64,000 bases of DNA from Paraphaeosphaeria minitans (taxonomy: Eukaryota; Ascomycota; Dothideomycetes; Pleosporales; Didymosphaeriaceae). Location: contig WJXW01000012.1 of NCBI GenBank assembly GCA_015832175.1, forward strand, positions 702,001 to 766,000. The letters run 5' to 3'. Position numbers and translations under genes: made by a program. Positions 37,777-49,602 of the stretch are shown one piece after another. A model generated the notes under the pieces. It saw nothing but the letters and a program-made list of their open reading frames with translations. It made no database searches and was not told the DNA's origin. Every line of letters starts with the position of its first letter. The stretch's first letter is position 1.

Positions 37777-38188
37777 TATTAAGATCTAAAGGCTAGGCCT
37801 TCTAGAATCTTTATATGTATCTATATTTGTTATTTAAGTGGCACAGCACAAAAGGTTATGTAACCTAATTAGTATAATTAGAGCGCTAAGATAACTAATT
37901 AGACTAAACACTTAATATACTAAGTAAATAATTAGTGCTTAATTAGTTTAATTAGAGCAATTAGTCCACTAATCGCTTAAAGTATATAGGAACGTAAGAA
38001 TAGGCTCTCTATACTTATATTTAATCTGTTTATTAATCTATCGTTTAGATTCTAGCAGACTAAATTGTTAACTTATTACACTTTATTAAGATACTAACGT
38101 ATTAATAAGACCTTCTACCTTCTATAAGTACTCCTACCTAAGAACTAACCTTAACCCTTTAGGACTAGTTACTCTCTTGGATTTAATA
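37777..38188 (+). repeat. 3' LTR of A1
   Basis: 412 bp; the terminal TG and CA are changed to TA and TA by RIP-type transitions. It is directly followed by the second TSD copy GCGCT (38189-38193). Confidence 0.93.
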
Positions 38189-39300
38189 GCGCTCTTCTCC
38201 TTTTTTTTATCTATTCCCTAATTAGCTATTTTAAATAACAGCTAATTAGTCCTATATTTCTCTAATTCTCTATCGTAGGCTAACCTTTACACTATATTTT
38301 CCTCCCTCTCTTCTAGGCTTAGTCCCTTAAGCCTACTACCTTACCACCCTTTTAACACCTTATTAGTAGTTACCTCCTAGACCTATAATTTCCTTAATTC
38401 TTAGCTAGCCACCCTTACCTAATTATTCTACCTACTAACCTATCGCCTATCTACTACTTATGTCCCTATAATTAAAATCGTTTATAGACCTCTTAGTATA
38501 TTAGATAGTAATATTATAGTAATATCCTCTTACAAACACTTCTACTAAGCCACTTAGGTAGCCTACGCTTAATCTTTAGGGTATATAACTTTAGGATTTC
38601 TTCTACTCTATCCTTCTTTTAACTCTTACTCCTACTCTCCTCCCTCTCTTTTAGTCCTTCTAATACCTATTTAACAACTCTACTGCAGTTATAGCTGTAG
38701 TTAACTATACCCTAGATAGAATAGCTACTTCTAGTACTAGTAGTAGAAAGGGTAGTAATAACTTAAATAAGCGTGGCCTTACTAGTAATATAAAGGTAGA
38801 CCTCTTTATCTACCCTTCTAAGTCTACTAAGAAGTATATTATTAAGTAGTGTATATTATTCTTAAAACCTTTTGTATTCTATTACTAACCTTCCTAATTA
38901 GGGCGAGGGCTAATTAGCGTGTAAACTACAATTTTCTATATAAACTAGCTTACTTTATCTATAGCCTAGGTATATAAAGTGTTGCTCTAGGTCCTATTCT
39001 TCGCACTACTAGTGTTTATAAGAATAATAGCTATTTAGACCTTACTATTTAGCACTTTAATATTAGTAATACTAAAGCGGAGACTATTACTAAGTTCTTT
39101 AGCTTAGGCACTAGGGGGGCTCTATTAAAGTGTAGATATTATAATGCTAATATTAATATAGGTATCTAGTATACTACTACCTCCTCTTATTTTCTTCCTT
39201 TTTCTCTAATTAACTATTACTACACCTACTACTAGAATAAGAGTAGGAGGAGTAAGCTCTATTTTAGTAGTAAATATAGCGTTTCCTATCTAGAAGGTAA
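38189..39300. other. Unassigned degraded DNA, formerly joined to 17373
   Basis: Because A1 inserted between 17373 and 38189, this stretch was once contiguous with the Harbinger relic and may include its upstream part or right end. No transposase motif or inverted GGGCCTGTTCGGT copy was found. It is AT-rich with RIP-like composition and several pyrimidine-rich runs. The right limit, at the first clear match to inverted family B, is approximate. Confidence 0.5.
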
Positions 39301-39633
39301 GCTACTAAACTAGCTAGGATTTATTCTACTTCTTAGACTTCTCCTCTTTTAGGTATAACCTTTAGTAGTTAAGTGTTAATATCTTCTACTCCTAGCCTTA
39401 GTTTCTATTATTTAAGAAAGGAAATATAAAACACGTTATAAATGTAATAGTGTAGTAAAAGGAGTAGGTAGTATACCTATATTCTAACTACGTCCTACAC
39501 TTAGAAGGGCTTTATAAATTTTCTTAATAGCTTTTTACTTAGTTATTAAAGTATATGTATATTCTTTATACTAAGTAGGACTAAGTCGCCTCTCTAGAAT
39601 AACTCTTACTTATGCTTTTTATTATAGTACTAG
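39300..39633 (-). mobile_element. Family B fragment, inverted, left piece
   Basis: Reverse complement of B1 from about 23160 down to 22830 (end of integrase towards the chromodomain). It has no LTR on its left and ends where A2 is inserted; the same element continues at 46345. Confidence 0.8.
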
Positions 39634-40044
39634 TGTTAAATCTAAGAGGGTAGCTAGTCCTAGAGGGTTAAGGTTAGTTCTTAGGCAGGAGTACTTACAG
39701 AAAGTAGAAGGTCTTATTAATATAATAGTATCTTATAAAGTGTAACAAGTTAATAATTTAGTCTGCTAGAATCCAAATAATAAATTAATAAACAGATTAA
39801 ATATAAGTATAGAGAGCCTATCCTCGCGTTTCTATATACTTTAAGTAATTAGTAGACTAATTACTCTAATTAAACTAATTAAGCACTAATTAGTTACTTA
39901 GTATATTAAGTGCTTAGTCTAATTAGTTATTTTAGCGCTCTAATTACACTAATTAGATTACATAACTTTTTGTGCTATGTTACTTAAATAATAAATATAG
40001 ATATATATAAAGATCTTAAGAGGCCTAGCCTTTAGATCTTAATA
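39634..40044 (-). repeat. 3' LTR of A2
   Basis: 411 bp, the reverse complement of LTR-A, more RIP-eroded than the other copies (many CA/TG lost). The purine tract of the element lies directly to its right on the minus strand. Confidence 0.92.
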
Positions 40045-43000
40045 TTATCTCCTTTCTTGCTAGGATTTGTCTTTAAATTATATAACTATATCTTATATTT
40101 AGTTATAACTAGAGCTTGCCCTGCGTTATAAGTAGCGTTAGCTTACTTATATTATGCCCTAATAACCTTCTAAGTCTAGCACTACTTATTACTATTACTT
40201 AACTAATTTTATTAACTCCTTTAGCAAAGTTATAGTTAAGAAATGCTTAATATATATAAAATATAACTATGTTTATAAAGTTCACGTTTAGTCTAGAAGA
40301 TGTAGAGAATATGTTTATTAAGATTAATATTATAATATGCGCGTTTTAGAGTCTAAGTTTAAGCGTTTATTAATAAAGAAAGAGAAATTGCGTATATAGA
40401 TAAAAGAGTTAAAAGAAACGTAGGAGGCTATGTTTAAGGCCTATAAGGAGGCGTTAGAGAAATTATAAGTTATATATATATGCAAAGATTAGTTGCGTTA
40501 GTAAATAAACTTACTAGATAAGTGTGCTAAAAATACAATAGTAGTTAAAGAGAAAAATATTAAAGAGGCTAAGTCTTATAAGGCTATTAATCTAGTAGTT
40601 AATAAGACTCCTTTAGGTTCCTTTTTGTCCTCTACAACATAGAGCGCTTTTAAGGATTTCTTGTTAGAATTCTAGGATAATCTAGTGCCTTTACTATCTT
40701 AGGTATAAATGTTATTATACTATATAAGTTATTAGTAGAATTCTCTAATCTTTTATTAACAGTTTTCTAAGTAGTTCTCTAGTTCTTAGGTGTTTTTACT
40801 GTGTAGGTAACCTTTCTATTTAATAAAGTACACGTTACTATACTAATTATATTCTAGAATTCTTTTAACTTTAAATTTATTTTCTTCTTTAGTTCTATAG
40901 TAGAAGGCAGTTCTAACTAGTGTATTAGGGTCTACTAGTTCTAGTAGTAATACGTAGAATACTAGGTGTATCTTTACATCTAGTAGTAGTTCTAACTTAT
41001 AGTTTACTAGTAATATTTGCTTAGAAATGTAAAATAGTCTAACCTTAATATAATCTAGTTTCTTGTGTTTTTTCTTCTAAGTTTAAAGGTTCTTTGTAAG
41101 TAGATATACTTTATCCCCTTTTTTTAGCTAAGGTGCTATTTTTTATTTTTAATTTTAGTATAAAATTAATTGCTGCTAAGCTTTCTTAAGATTCTTTTAG
41201 AGTTATTAGTGTATTTTTTTTATATTTTCTACTATATCTATAGCTTCTTTTACTTTAATTATTGTAGGAAATTATTAGTTAAAGAGATATAGGTGTCTTT
41301 TGTGGTTTATATAGAATAGTGTATATCTTAATACTGCTAATACTTTGTTATTATAGGCTAACTGTGCTACAGGTAGTAATAAAACCTAGTTATTCTTCTA
41401 ACTGTTATAGTAGATGCGTAGGTACATTTCTATAGTTTAGTTCGTATATTCTATCTATCTGTCTATTTATAGATAGTAAGCTATTAATAGCTTTTATTTT
41501 GTTCTAAGTAGTGCTATAAGCGTTATTTAATAGTTTAACGTGAAGAGCTTATCTCTATCGCTAATAATTATTTTTAGGATTCTGTAGTGTCTAATTAGTC
41601 TATCTAGGATAAGAAAAGCGAGTTCCTTTGCTGTTATTCTTTTAAGACATAGAATAAGCTTAATATACTTAGTTAGTTAGTAGACTATTACTAGTATACT
41701 ATTATATTTAATTCCTATTATTAGATCCTTAGAGTTTAGAATTCTTGTAATAAAATCTATAGTAATATCTTCCTATAGTGCTATTAGTATTCTAATTACT
41801 TATATCTCTTTATATTTAAAATGTGTACTATGTTTATTTCTCTAGCATTCTGCACATTTATAGATATAAGTTATTATAGCTTCCTTAATTCCTTTAAAGG
41901 TGTAATTCCTTTAGATAAGTTCTATTGTCTTTGTAATACCTAGGTGTCTGTATATAGGGTTATCGTGGTATTGTTAGATAATCTTAGTCTGTAGATGTTT
42001 TAGAACTTCTTAGTTAATCACTAAAAGTTAATTTAGTTCTACTATTAGCTCTAGAGATTTATCTTTAGCTTTGTAAAGGATTACGGAGAAAGTTTTTACT
42101 TTTTCTCCTATTAAATTACTTTGTTAGCTAAGAGCGTCTGCTCTGCTATTCTCTTTTCTAGCTATATAGATAATTTTAAACTTATACTACCTAGTAGTTT
42201 ACAACTATCTTTGTTATTATAGCGTAAGTTCTTTTGTTATTATAAACTTTAAAAGGTTCTTATAATCTGTGTAGATTTCTAGCGTTAAGTAACTAAGCGC
42301 GTAAATCCTCTAGTGCTTTAAGGCTTTAATAATAGCGTAAAGTTCTTTATTATATATATTATATTATATTTTGGCGTTATTAAATTTGTATAAGTAATAG
42401 GTAATTAGGTGCTATTTACTGTTATATTCTTATTTAGCGTAGGCGTTTAGCGTAAGATCGCTAGCGTCTGTTTTAAAGCGTAGTAGTTTATTACTTCTAA
42501 AATAAATAAGGATAGGTTTTATAATACATACTGTCTTTAGGAGTTAGAATAATATTCTGCACTTATCTGTCTATTTAAAGGATACATCTTTCTTTATAAG
42601 ATTTATTAAAGGTATTATAACCTTTGCGTAATTTTAGATGAATTGTTAATTAAATCTATAGAATTCTAAGAATTCTTAGATATTCTTAGCTATTTTTAGT
42701 ATTGGCTAGTTCTTAATACATTTAACTTTACTTAGTGCTATTTTAATTCCTTCTATAGTAACAATATGTCCTAGGAATTTAAGTTATTTAACGTTAAACT
42801 TATATTTCTTAAGTTTAATACAAAGGTATACTTTATCTAGTGCTTCTAGTACTGTCTATATATGCTTAGTGTGGTCCAATTCGCTTTTAGAAAAGACAAG
42901 GATATTATCTATATACACAATAACAAATATGTCTAGATATTTATAGAGTATATTATTAATAAGTGCTATAAAAGCTACTAGTGCGTTTGTAAGTCTAAAA

Positions 43001-45928
43001 GACATAACCTTATATTTAAATAGTCTATAGCGTAATTAAAACGCTGTTTTCTATTCTTTACCTTTCTTAATTTGTATAAGGTAGTAACTGTCTCTTAGAT
43101 CTATTATTATAAATATCTTAGCTTAAGATAGTTAATCTTATAACTCTATAATATTTAGTAGTAGATATTAGTTCTTTATTATTATGTTGTTAAGTTGTTA
43201 GTAGTTAATATATAGTCTGTCTAATCTATCCTTTTTCTTAATAAATATAAAAGGGCTTACTACTAGTAACTTTAATAGTTATATATATCCTTTCTTAAGG
43301 TTTATTTTAATAAAATTACGTTCTTTAAGGAGTTCTTCTCCTATCTTACTATATAGTAGTCTAAAAGGTAGTATCTTCCCTTCTTCTAGGTCTATTATAA
43401 GATCTTAGGGTTAATATTCTAGTAGGTTTACTTTTCTTTCCTTCTCTGTAAATATATATATCTATTTCCTGTACTCTTTTAGTAAGGTAAGGGGTGTGCT
43501 ATTGTCCTCCTTCTTACACTTCTTAACCTAGTAGTTCCTACTAGCGTCTACTAAGGTGTGCTTCTATTTTTTAACTATTTATTGTGGTATTATATTATTA
43601 ATAACTCCCTTATCTACTATTATTTTTAGTTAATACATAGGCTTTGCTTATAATGTATAATTATAGCGTTTAAATAATATTTTCTTTATACCCTAGTTAA
43701 TCTATAGGTTGTGTATTATTAACTAAGGTAATTCTAAAACTAACTTATGCTTAGATCCTAGTAAGACATCTAAGGTAAGTTCCTCTCTATGTCCTTAGAC
43801 TATTATTATAGTAGTGACCTCCTAGTATATTTAAGTTGTCTTAGGCATTAGGGATCTATTTACAACATAAATAATATAGGGTACTTTTTTCTTTAATATT
43901 ATAAGTCCTGCTTATCTTACTATCTAATAAGATATAAAGTTCTTTTCTACTCCTAAGTCTATAAGAGCTTAAGCCTATATTCCTTTAAGCTATACTAGTA
44001 GCTTAATTAATACTATGCTTACTATAGTATTTAATTTAATAAAAGCGTTTTCTTATTTAAGTTTAGGCCTAAAAAAGACATCTATTTATATAGGTTATAG
44101 TTAAGTTTAGGTGCCTAGTATATATTTCTAAGTATCCACTTCTATTATTATTCTTAAGTATATAGCTTATATAGATTGTCTTCTTCTTCTTTTTATAAGG
44201 ATGTTTTTTTATTTTTCCTTCTACAGTTTTTACTATTCCTATATACTAGTTAAATTAGTAGCTCTATTATTACTTCTTACGTAGGGCAGTTTGTAAAGCT
44301 GTCTAAATGTTTAGCTATATAGTAGTATTTGTAGTCTTAGTTTAGATATATGTACTAGTACAATTGTATACAGTTTCTATTAATAAGTATATTATAGTAT
44401 TTATTACCCTTTAGCGTAAGGTGAGGAAAGTATTTTACTTATTATTTATCCTAGAGGTGTTTGTTGTAAGCTACGATAGGGTAGTTTGTCTATATCTATC
44501 TATAGCGTAGTTTCTTTCTAAGTTATTTTTTATTCTTTTTTTTCTCTGCCTTATATTATGCGTATATTAGTTCTTTATAATGCGTCTATATATAGAATTA
44601 GTGTGTAGGATTTTAGTGGTCTAGATAGTACTTTAGTACGTAGTCTAACTTTTTATTTTTGTAGAGTTGCATTCTTTTTAGTGCCTAGTAGGGTTCTATA
44701 TAGTCCTAAATATTTAGTTTGTACTTAGGTGATATAGGGTTGTCTTTTTCCTGCCTACTTTATAGGTGAGGAGTAGAAGATCTTAGTATCTCTTCTACGT
44801 CTTCTGTATTATAGTATACGTTAGAGTTATCTTCTAGATCTTTATATAGTTATAAGTTAGGTAAATCTAATCGCTTACTTTACTCTAGTGTAACATATTA
44901 GTAACTAAATAGCGTTGTAATAACTTCCTATTCCTTATTAAGTTCTTAGTCCTTAATAGTTAGTATATTTAACTTAGTTTAATAGACTTTATTCTTTAAT
45001 CTATAGTTTCTAGCTATATAGCCTAGTTTGCTACATGTAAAGCATTTATAGGTCTTAATTATTAGTTATTAACTTCTATCTAAAACGCGTTTGTTAGGCT
45101 GCTTAGGGCCTATCTTTCCTCTTTTTTCTTTGCCTAAGTAGTTAAACTAGACGTCTTCTATTAGTTTATATTTCTAGTAGTTCCTTAGCTATTACTTTTA
45201 GATAATTCTAATAAGGTTCTTATAAACTACTTTTGCTAGTTGTCTAAAGCTTATCGCCCTAGGGTTTTAGTAGAGCTCTTATTATAATAAAAACTACTCT
45301 TTATTAATCCTAATAGTTTCTTTGTATAGTTCTTTAAGGTTAGCAATTTGTGCACTACTACGTAAGAGTTCCTTATATAGTTTCTGTTTAAGTTCTTATT
45401 TATACATATTCTAAAGAGATTTATTGTTCTAGTTAAGTTACATAGTGTATCTGCAAAACTTAGCTATATACTTAGCTGCTAATTATTTCTAAGTTATAGT
45501 TTAAATCTTTGCTTTTGCAATAGAGTCCTTATTAGCAATTCTAAAGAGTTATTTAAGGTATTTCTTAAAGTTATTATAATCCTTAATAATATTAACTGCA
45601 TTAGCGTGTTTGTTTGCGTAATTATTATTATTGTTGTTGTTGTCTATTCCTAGGTACTTTTTAAGGTAGGGATAGATCTATAATCCTGTATCTCTTTGCA
45701 TATATATTACTATGAAGATAACCTTTTTCTTATCTTTAAGGGGTTTATCTAAGTTAAAGAAGTAGAGGTCTAACTAGAGAATCTAGATATTAGTTTAAAA
45801 TTATTTACTAAAGTAGAGATTAGGTTTATGCGCCTTACTACTATCCTTTATAAGAGTAATCTTAGCGGCACCTAAAGCTATAGAAGAGGTAGGAGTTTGT
45901 AAAGTACTTATATTAAGGGTGTTTAAAA
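40045..45928 (-). pseudogene. A2 gag-pol, RIP-degraded
   Basis: Read on the minus strand from 45928: gag with zinc knuckle (about 45010-45055), protease, reverse transcriptase with VYIDNILVFS (about 42890-42925), RNase H (about 42150-42500), integrase (about 41550-42000) and chromodomain (about 40760-40880), then about 0.6 kb of 3' region. It corresponds domain for domain to A1 with its insertions removed. Inactive through stop codons. Confidence 0.85.
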
Positions 45929-46339
45929 TATTAAATCTAAGAGGGTAGCTAGTCCTAGAGGGTTAAAGTTAGTTCTTAGGCAGGAGTACTTATAGAAGGT
46001 AGAAGGTCTTATTAATATAATAGTATCTTGCGAAGTGTAATAAGTTAATAATTTAGTCTACTAGAATCTAAATAATAGATTAATAAATAGATTAAACACG
46101 AGTATAAAGAGCCTATCCTTGTGTTTCTATATACTTTAAGCAATTAGTGGACTAATCGCTCTAATTAAACTAATTAAGCACTAATTAGTTGCTTAGTATG
46201 TTAAGTGCTTAGTCTAATTAGTTATCTTGGCGCTCTAATTACACTAATTAGATTACGTGACCTTTTGTGCCGTGTTACTTAAATAACGAATATAGATACA
46301 TATAAAGATCCTAGGAGGCCTAGCCTTTAGATCTTAATA
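45929..46339 (-). repeat. 5' LTR of A2
   Basis: 411 bp, paired with 39634-40044. It is less RIP-mutated than its partner, keeping for example the GACCTTTTGTGCCGTG stretch. Confidence 0.92.
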
Positions 46340-46635
46340 ACTAGCTCTAATACTCTTATACTAAGTATAGGTGCTCTATAAGTAATGCGTGTACACAATA
46401 TATATATTTTATTTTCTTAACTATATCTAGTAGCTCCCCCTCTAGCCTATTATTTATAGGAGGCGTAGTAAGAATAAGGTGCTTACTATATATAGTATAG
46501 AAAGGCGTTATTTTTATTAAATTATAGATAGAGTTATTGTATACAAATTAAGCTGTTAGGAGTAGTTTAATCTAGTTTATTTATAGATATATAATAAATA
46601 TATAAAGGTATTATTTAAGTGTTTAATTCTAGTGC

Positions 46636-46947
46636 TGTCTGTACAGTTTATTGTACAAATAGCACTAAGTGAAATAGGGGCCTGCCTACCTATAGGGACC
46701 TGCACAAGGACCCACTACTTAGGTCAGCGCTAAGAGGTAGAGACTTTATAAGGCCTTGCCTACCTATAAGGACCTGCACAAGGACCCCCTACTTAGGTCA
46801 GCGCTAAGAGGCAGAGACTTTATAAAGCCCTTAGTGCCCCTTTATACGATAGACTAGACGTAATTAATTGAACCTACTTCTTACCCTTTACACGATAGTA
46901 TACTATTAACCCTTAAATACTTAATTGCAGATTAAGCCAAACTAACA
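46636..46947 (-). repeat. Solo LTR of family D
   Basis: 312 bp; on the minus strand it runs TGTTAGTTTGGCTTAATC to GTACAGACA, with TSD AGTGC on the plus strand (46631-46635 and 46948-46952). The flanking family B sequence closes up when it is removed. It matches the LTR at 59984-60221 apart from an internal 74-bp duplication. It is comparatively rich in CA/TG. Confidence 0.88.
46684..46831. repeat. 74-bp tandem duplication within solo LTR-D
   Basis: Two adjacent 74-bp copies starting GCCTACCTATAGGGACCTGC and GCCTACCTATAAGGACCTGC; the D copy at 59984 has one. This explains 312 versus 238 bp. Confidence 0.9.
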
Positions 46948-48006
46948 AGTGCTCTATTTACCTATCTATTTAAAGGTAAAAAGTAGTGCTAAGCCTATAC
47001 TTTACTTATAGTTAGTAGTATATTTCTACCTAAAAAGTAGAGGTGAAGATAGAGCCCCTATTAGATATAATACCTTTTTAAATACTAAACTTTAAAATAA
47101 CCTCTTAAAAGTAGGCTTCTGCAAATTCCTTTATATTCTATATTTTCTGTATAGGGATATAGATAGCTATCTTAGAGAAGTAGTATATAATTATAAAAAT
47201 TATATTAAAAGCGCAGCTGCCTTAATCCTTTACTAGTAGGAATCTAGTTATAAAGTCTAGTAAGACTTCCTTAAAGATATCTTTTGGCGTTAGAAGAGGT
47301 AATAGCTAGCTATACTTACTATACCTTAGAGCTTTACTCTTTTAGTAGATAGTATAAGTCTTTATATACTTCTAAATATCTTAATCTATAAGAGGCTAAT
47401 AGTAGGTCCTCTTAATAGCCTTAAGCGTTCTACGTACACTAAAGTAGCCTACTATATATATATTATAGTGCTAGAATAAAATCTCTTACCTAATTACTAG
47501 TTTATCTAGGATGTATAATCTATTATTATACTTTAGGACTTCTATTTTATTAAGGCGCTATACTTATACCTTACTACTACTTTAAGTGCTTCTTTTATAT
47601 TCTAAACTAGTAATATGCTTAATAGTAAAGGCGTCCCTTTACTTAAGCTGCTAAACTTTAGTAATAAGGTTAGACTTTTTTATTATAGGTTTACTACTAA
47701 CTAATACTCTAGCTAGTAAGCGTAGTACGTATAGTGTATACACTATAGCACTAGTAGTAGAGACCCTTATAGCTTTATAAATATTAGTAATATACGTTTT
47801 ATATACCCCTAGTAAGCTTAGTTTATTTATAGATCTACTTACTCTACTATGCTTAGTCCTCTATAGTATTTTGTTCTATAGGGTAGGTAATAAACGGGTT
47901 AGTAATAGGTTCTTTTATACATAATTTACTCTTCTTAATAGTCTATCTACTAGATTTATTTTCCCTAGGTAGTGTTCTACTTTAAAATTAAAAGCTACTA
48001 GGTATA

Positions 48007-48201
48007 TGTTGTGGTAAAAAGGGCTCGAACTATCACAGGATATTTAGGAGCAGAGTTGTAAAGAATACAAATAGCTAATTGTAGGAAAGGATGCCAAAAG
48101 GGCAGACTATATACAAAAGAAACAAGCCTCTTAGTAAGAATTCTATAATATAAATTAGTAGATCTAGAAAGAATTATAGAAGTAAGTGTTTTACTTTAAT
48201 A
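48007..48201 (-). repeat. LTR of C3
   Basis: 195 bp starting TGTTGTGGTAAAAAGG. The first half is hardly mutated; the second half is more RIP-eroded. Confidence 0.92.
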
Positions 48202-49407
48202 CACCTCTTAGGTAATTACTTAAAGCGGATTACTTATTCTAAGAAGTAATCTATAATTGTCTAAATCTTTCCTAAAGATCTTTAAAAAACTATCTAAAGG
48301 CTATTTAAAGATTAAAAAACTATTAAGAATTATTCTTCTAAATCTACTTATCTTAAGAATAGTGATTCTATCACCTCTTATTTGTTATAATAGTAAAACA
48401 ATCGCTATTTATCTTTTAAATCACAAATCCTATTATAAATTATGTCTAGAATCTCTTCTTTTAGTGGGTTAGGAGCTTATAAGCGTGACATAAAGGCCTA
48501 GAGCGTAAATACTTCTATTCTACTACTCTTTTTATTTACTTCCTATTAACTATAAAGTAATTTCCCCGCTCTTACTAGCTAGTAAGTATAATAAGTAGAC
48601 GCGTTTTAATTAGGAAAGAGTAGTAGTAAGAGAAATAAGTAGTAAAGAAAGAGCGTATTTAGCGCTTAATAATTAGATAGGTAGTAGAGTATATAAGCCT
48701 TTTACTAGCGCTTAATTTTCTCTCTTTAATCTTTTACTTTTAACGCTTTAACTTCCTATCTAATTTAAGCCTACTAGTTTAAGCCTTTAAATTCTACTAC
48801 TTTATAGTAGGTTTTTTTTTTCTAATTATTACTTTGCGCTCTTTCTGTTATTTAGAGCTTTACTAACTCTTTTAAATATTTAATAACTTAGCTAAAGCAC
48901 GTATAGTAAAGGCTATAAAAGCTGCTAAATAAAGCTCCTAATCCTCTTACTAAGATTCTCCTGTTCCTCTTACTTTACCTATTAAGGAGCAGCGCGGTCG
49001 CAGCTAATACACTAATTAAAATAGCTAGATAAGTGGCCTATTAGCTCTAAAGTAGGGTAGAGGCTAGGTAAGTGCTTTTCCTCCTGCTAATTAAAAGAGG
49101 TGGAGGAGGTAGATAGAGTAAGGAATTACCTACTGCAGAGAGAAAGAGAGGAGGAGGATAGGGAGAATTTTCTACTACTAATTGTAAGGGAGATTCTCGC
49201 ACCCCTGCAATTAAGTAGAGGAGAAAGAAAGTCTATAAGTTTATAAATAAGCTCTTTAATCTCCTCTTTCTTTAATTCCTATTCTCCCTCTAATTTTTTC
49301 TTTCTTTTTTTTTCTTTTTTTATTTCCTAGCTCTAAATTAATAATTCTAAGTAGTTAATAGATTAATTCTTTACTTACCTACTCTTATTCTGTAATTGTT
49401 ATGCTTA
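48007..49407 (-). mobile_element. Copia fragment C3 (3' LTR plus 3' region only)
   Basis: It starts with a 195-bp LTR-C (48007-48201) and matches C1 from its 3' LTR to about 30714, less a 0.5-kb internal gap. It stops where the LTR of C2 begins. The left flank ends GGTATA and no matching TSD is present to the right of C2. Confidence 0.88.
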
Positions 49408-49602
49408 TGTTAAAGTAAAACACTTACTTCTGTGATTCTTTCTAGATCTACTAATTTATATTACAGGATTCTTGCCAAGAGGCTTGTTTTTTTTGTATAT
49501 AGTCTGCCCTTTCGGCATCCTTTCCTATAATTAGCTATTTGTATTCTTTACAACTCTGCTCCTGAATATCCTATAATAGTTTAAGCCCTTTTTACTATAA
49601 CA
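49408..49602 (+). repeat. 5' LTR of C2
   Basis: 195 bp from TGTTAAAGTAAAACAC to TTTACTATAACA, the inverse of the C1 and C3 LTRs, followed by GTTATAAGTCTAGCGC, the primer-binding side. Confidence 0.92.

Larger units (their letters stand above)
17374..38188 (+). mobile_element. Ty3/gypsy chromovirus element A1, with three nested insertions
   Basis: Bounded by 412-bp LTRs (17374-17785 and 37777-38188) and flanked by a perfect 5-bp TSD GCGCT (17369-17373 and 38189-38193). The interior is split by B1, a solo LTR-B and C1. Removing these and one copy of each 5-bp TSD leaves about 6.7 kb, the same size as copy A2 (6706 bp). The domain order zinc knuckle, protease region, RT, RNase H, integrase, chromodomain identifies Ty3/gypsy. 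All ORFs are full of RIP-type stops. Confidence 0.93.
39634..46339 (-). mobile_element. Ty3/gypsy element A2, nearly full length, inserted in inverted B
   Basis: 6706 bp with 411-bp LTRs at both ends and a perfect TSD ACTAG (39629-39633 and 46340-46344). Joining the flanks restores family B sequence (compare 22825-22835 inverted). It is the only complete, uninterrupted copy of family A in the window. Confidence 0.95.
46345..48006 (-). mobile_element. Family B fragment, inverted, right piece (integrase to RNase H)
   Basis: Continues the fragment broken by A2. It is the reverse complement of B1 from about 22830 down to 21440, interrupted by the solo LTR-D. It ends abruptly at copia LTR 48007. 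Confidence 0.85.

Noticed and set aside
48257..48472. 71-codon lysine- and leucine-rich frame
   Set aside because: Lies in the 3' region of copia fragment C3; the matching stretch in C1 is not open. A chance product of AT-rich DNA.
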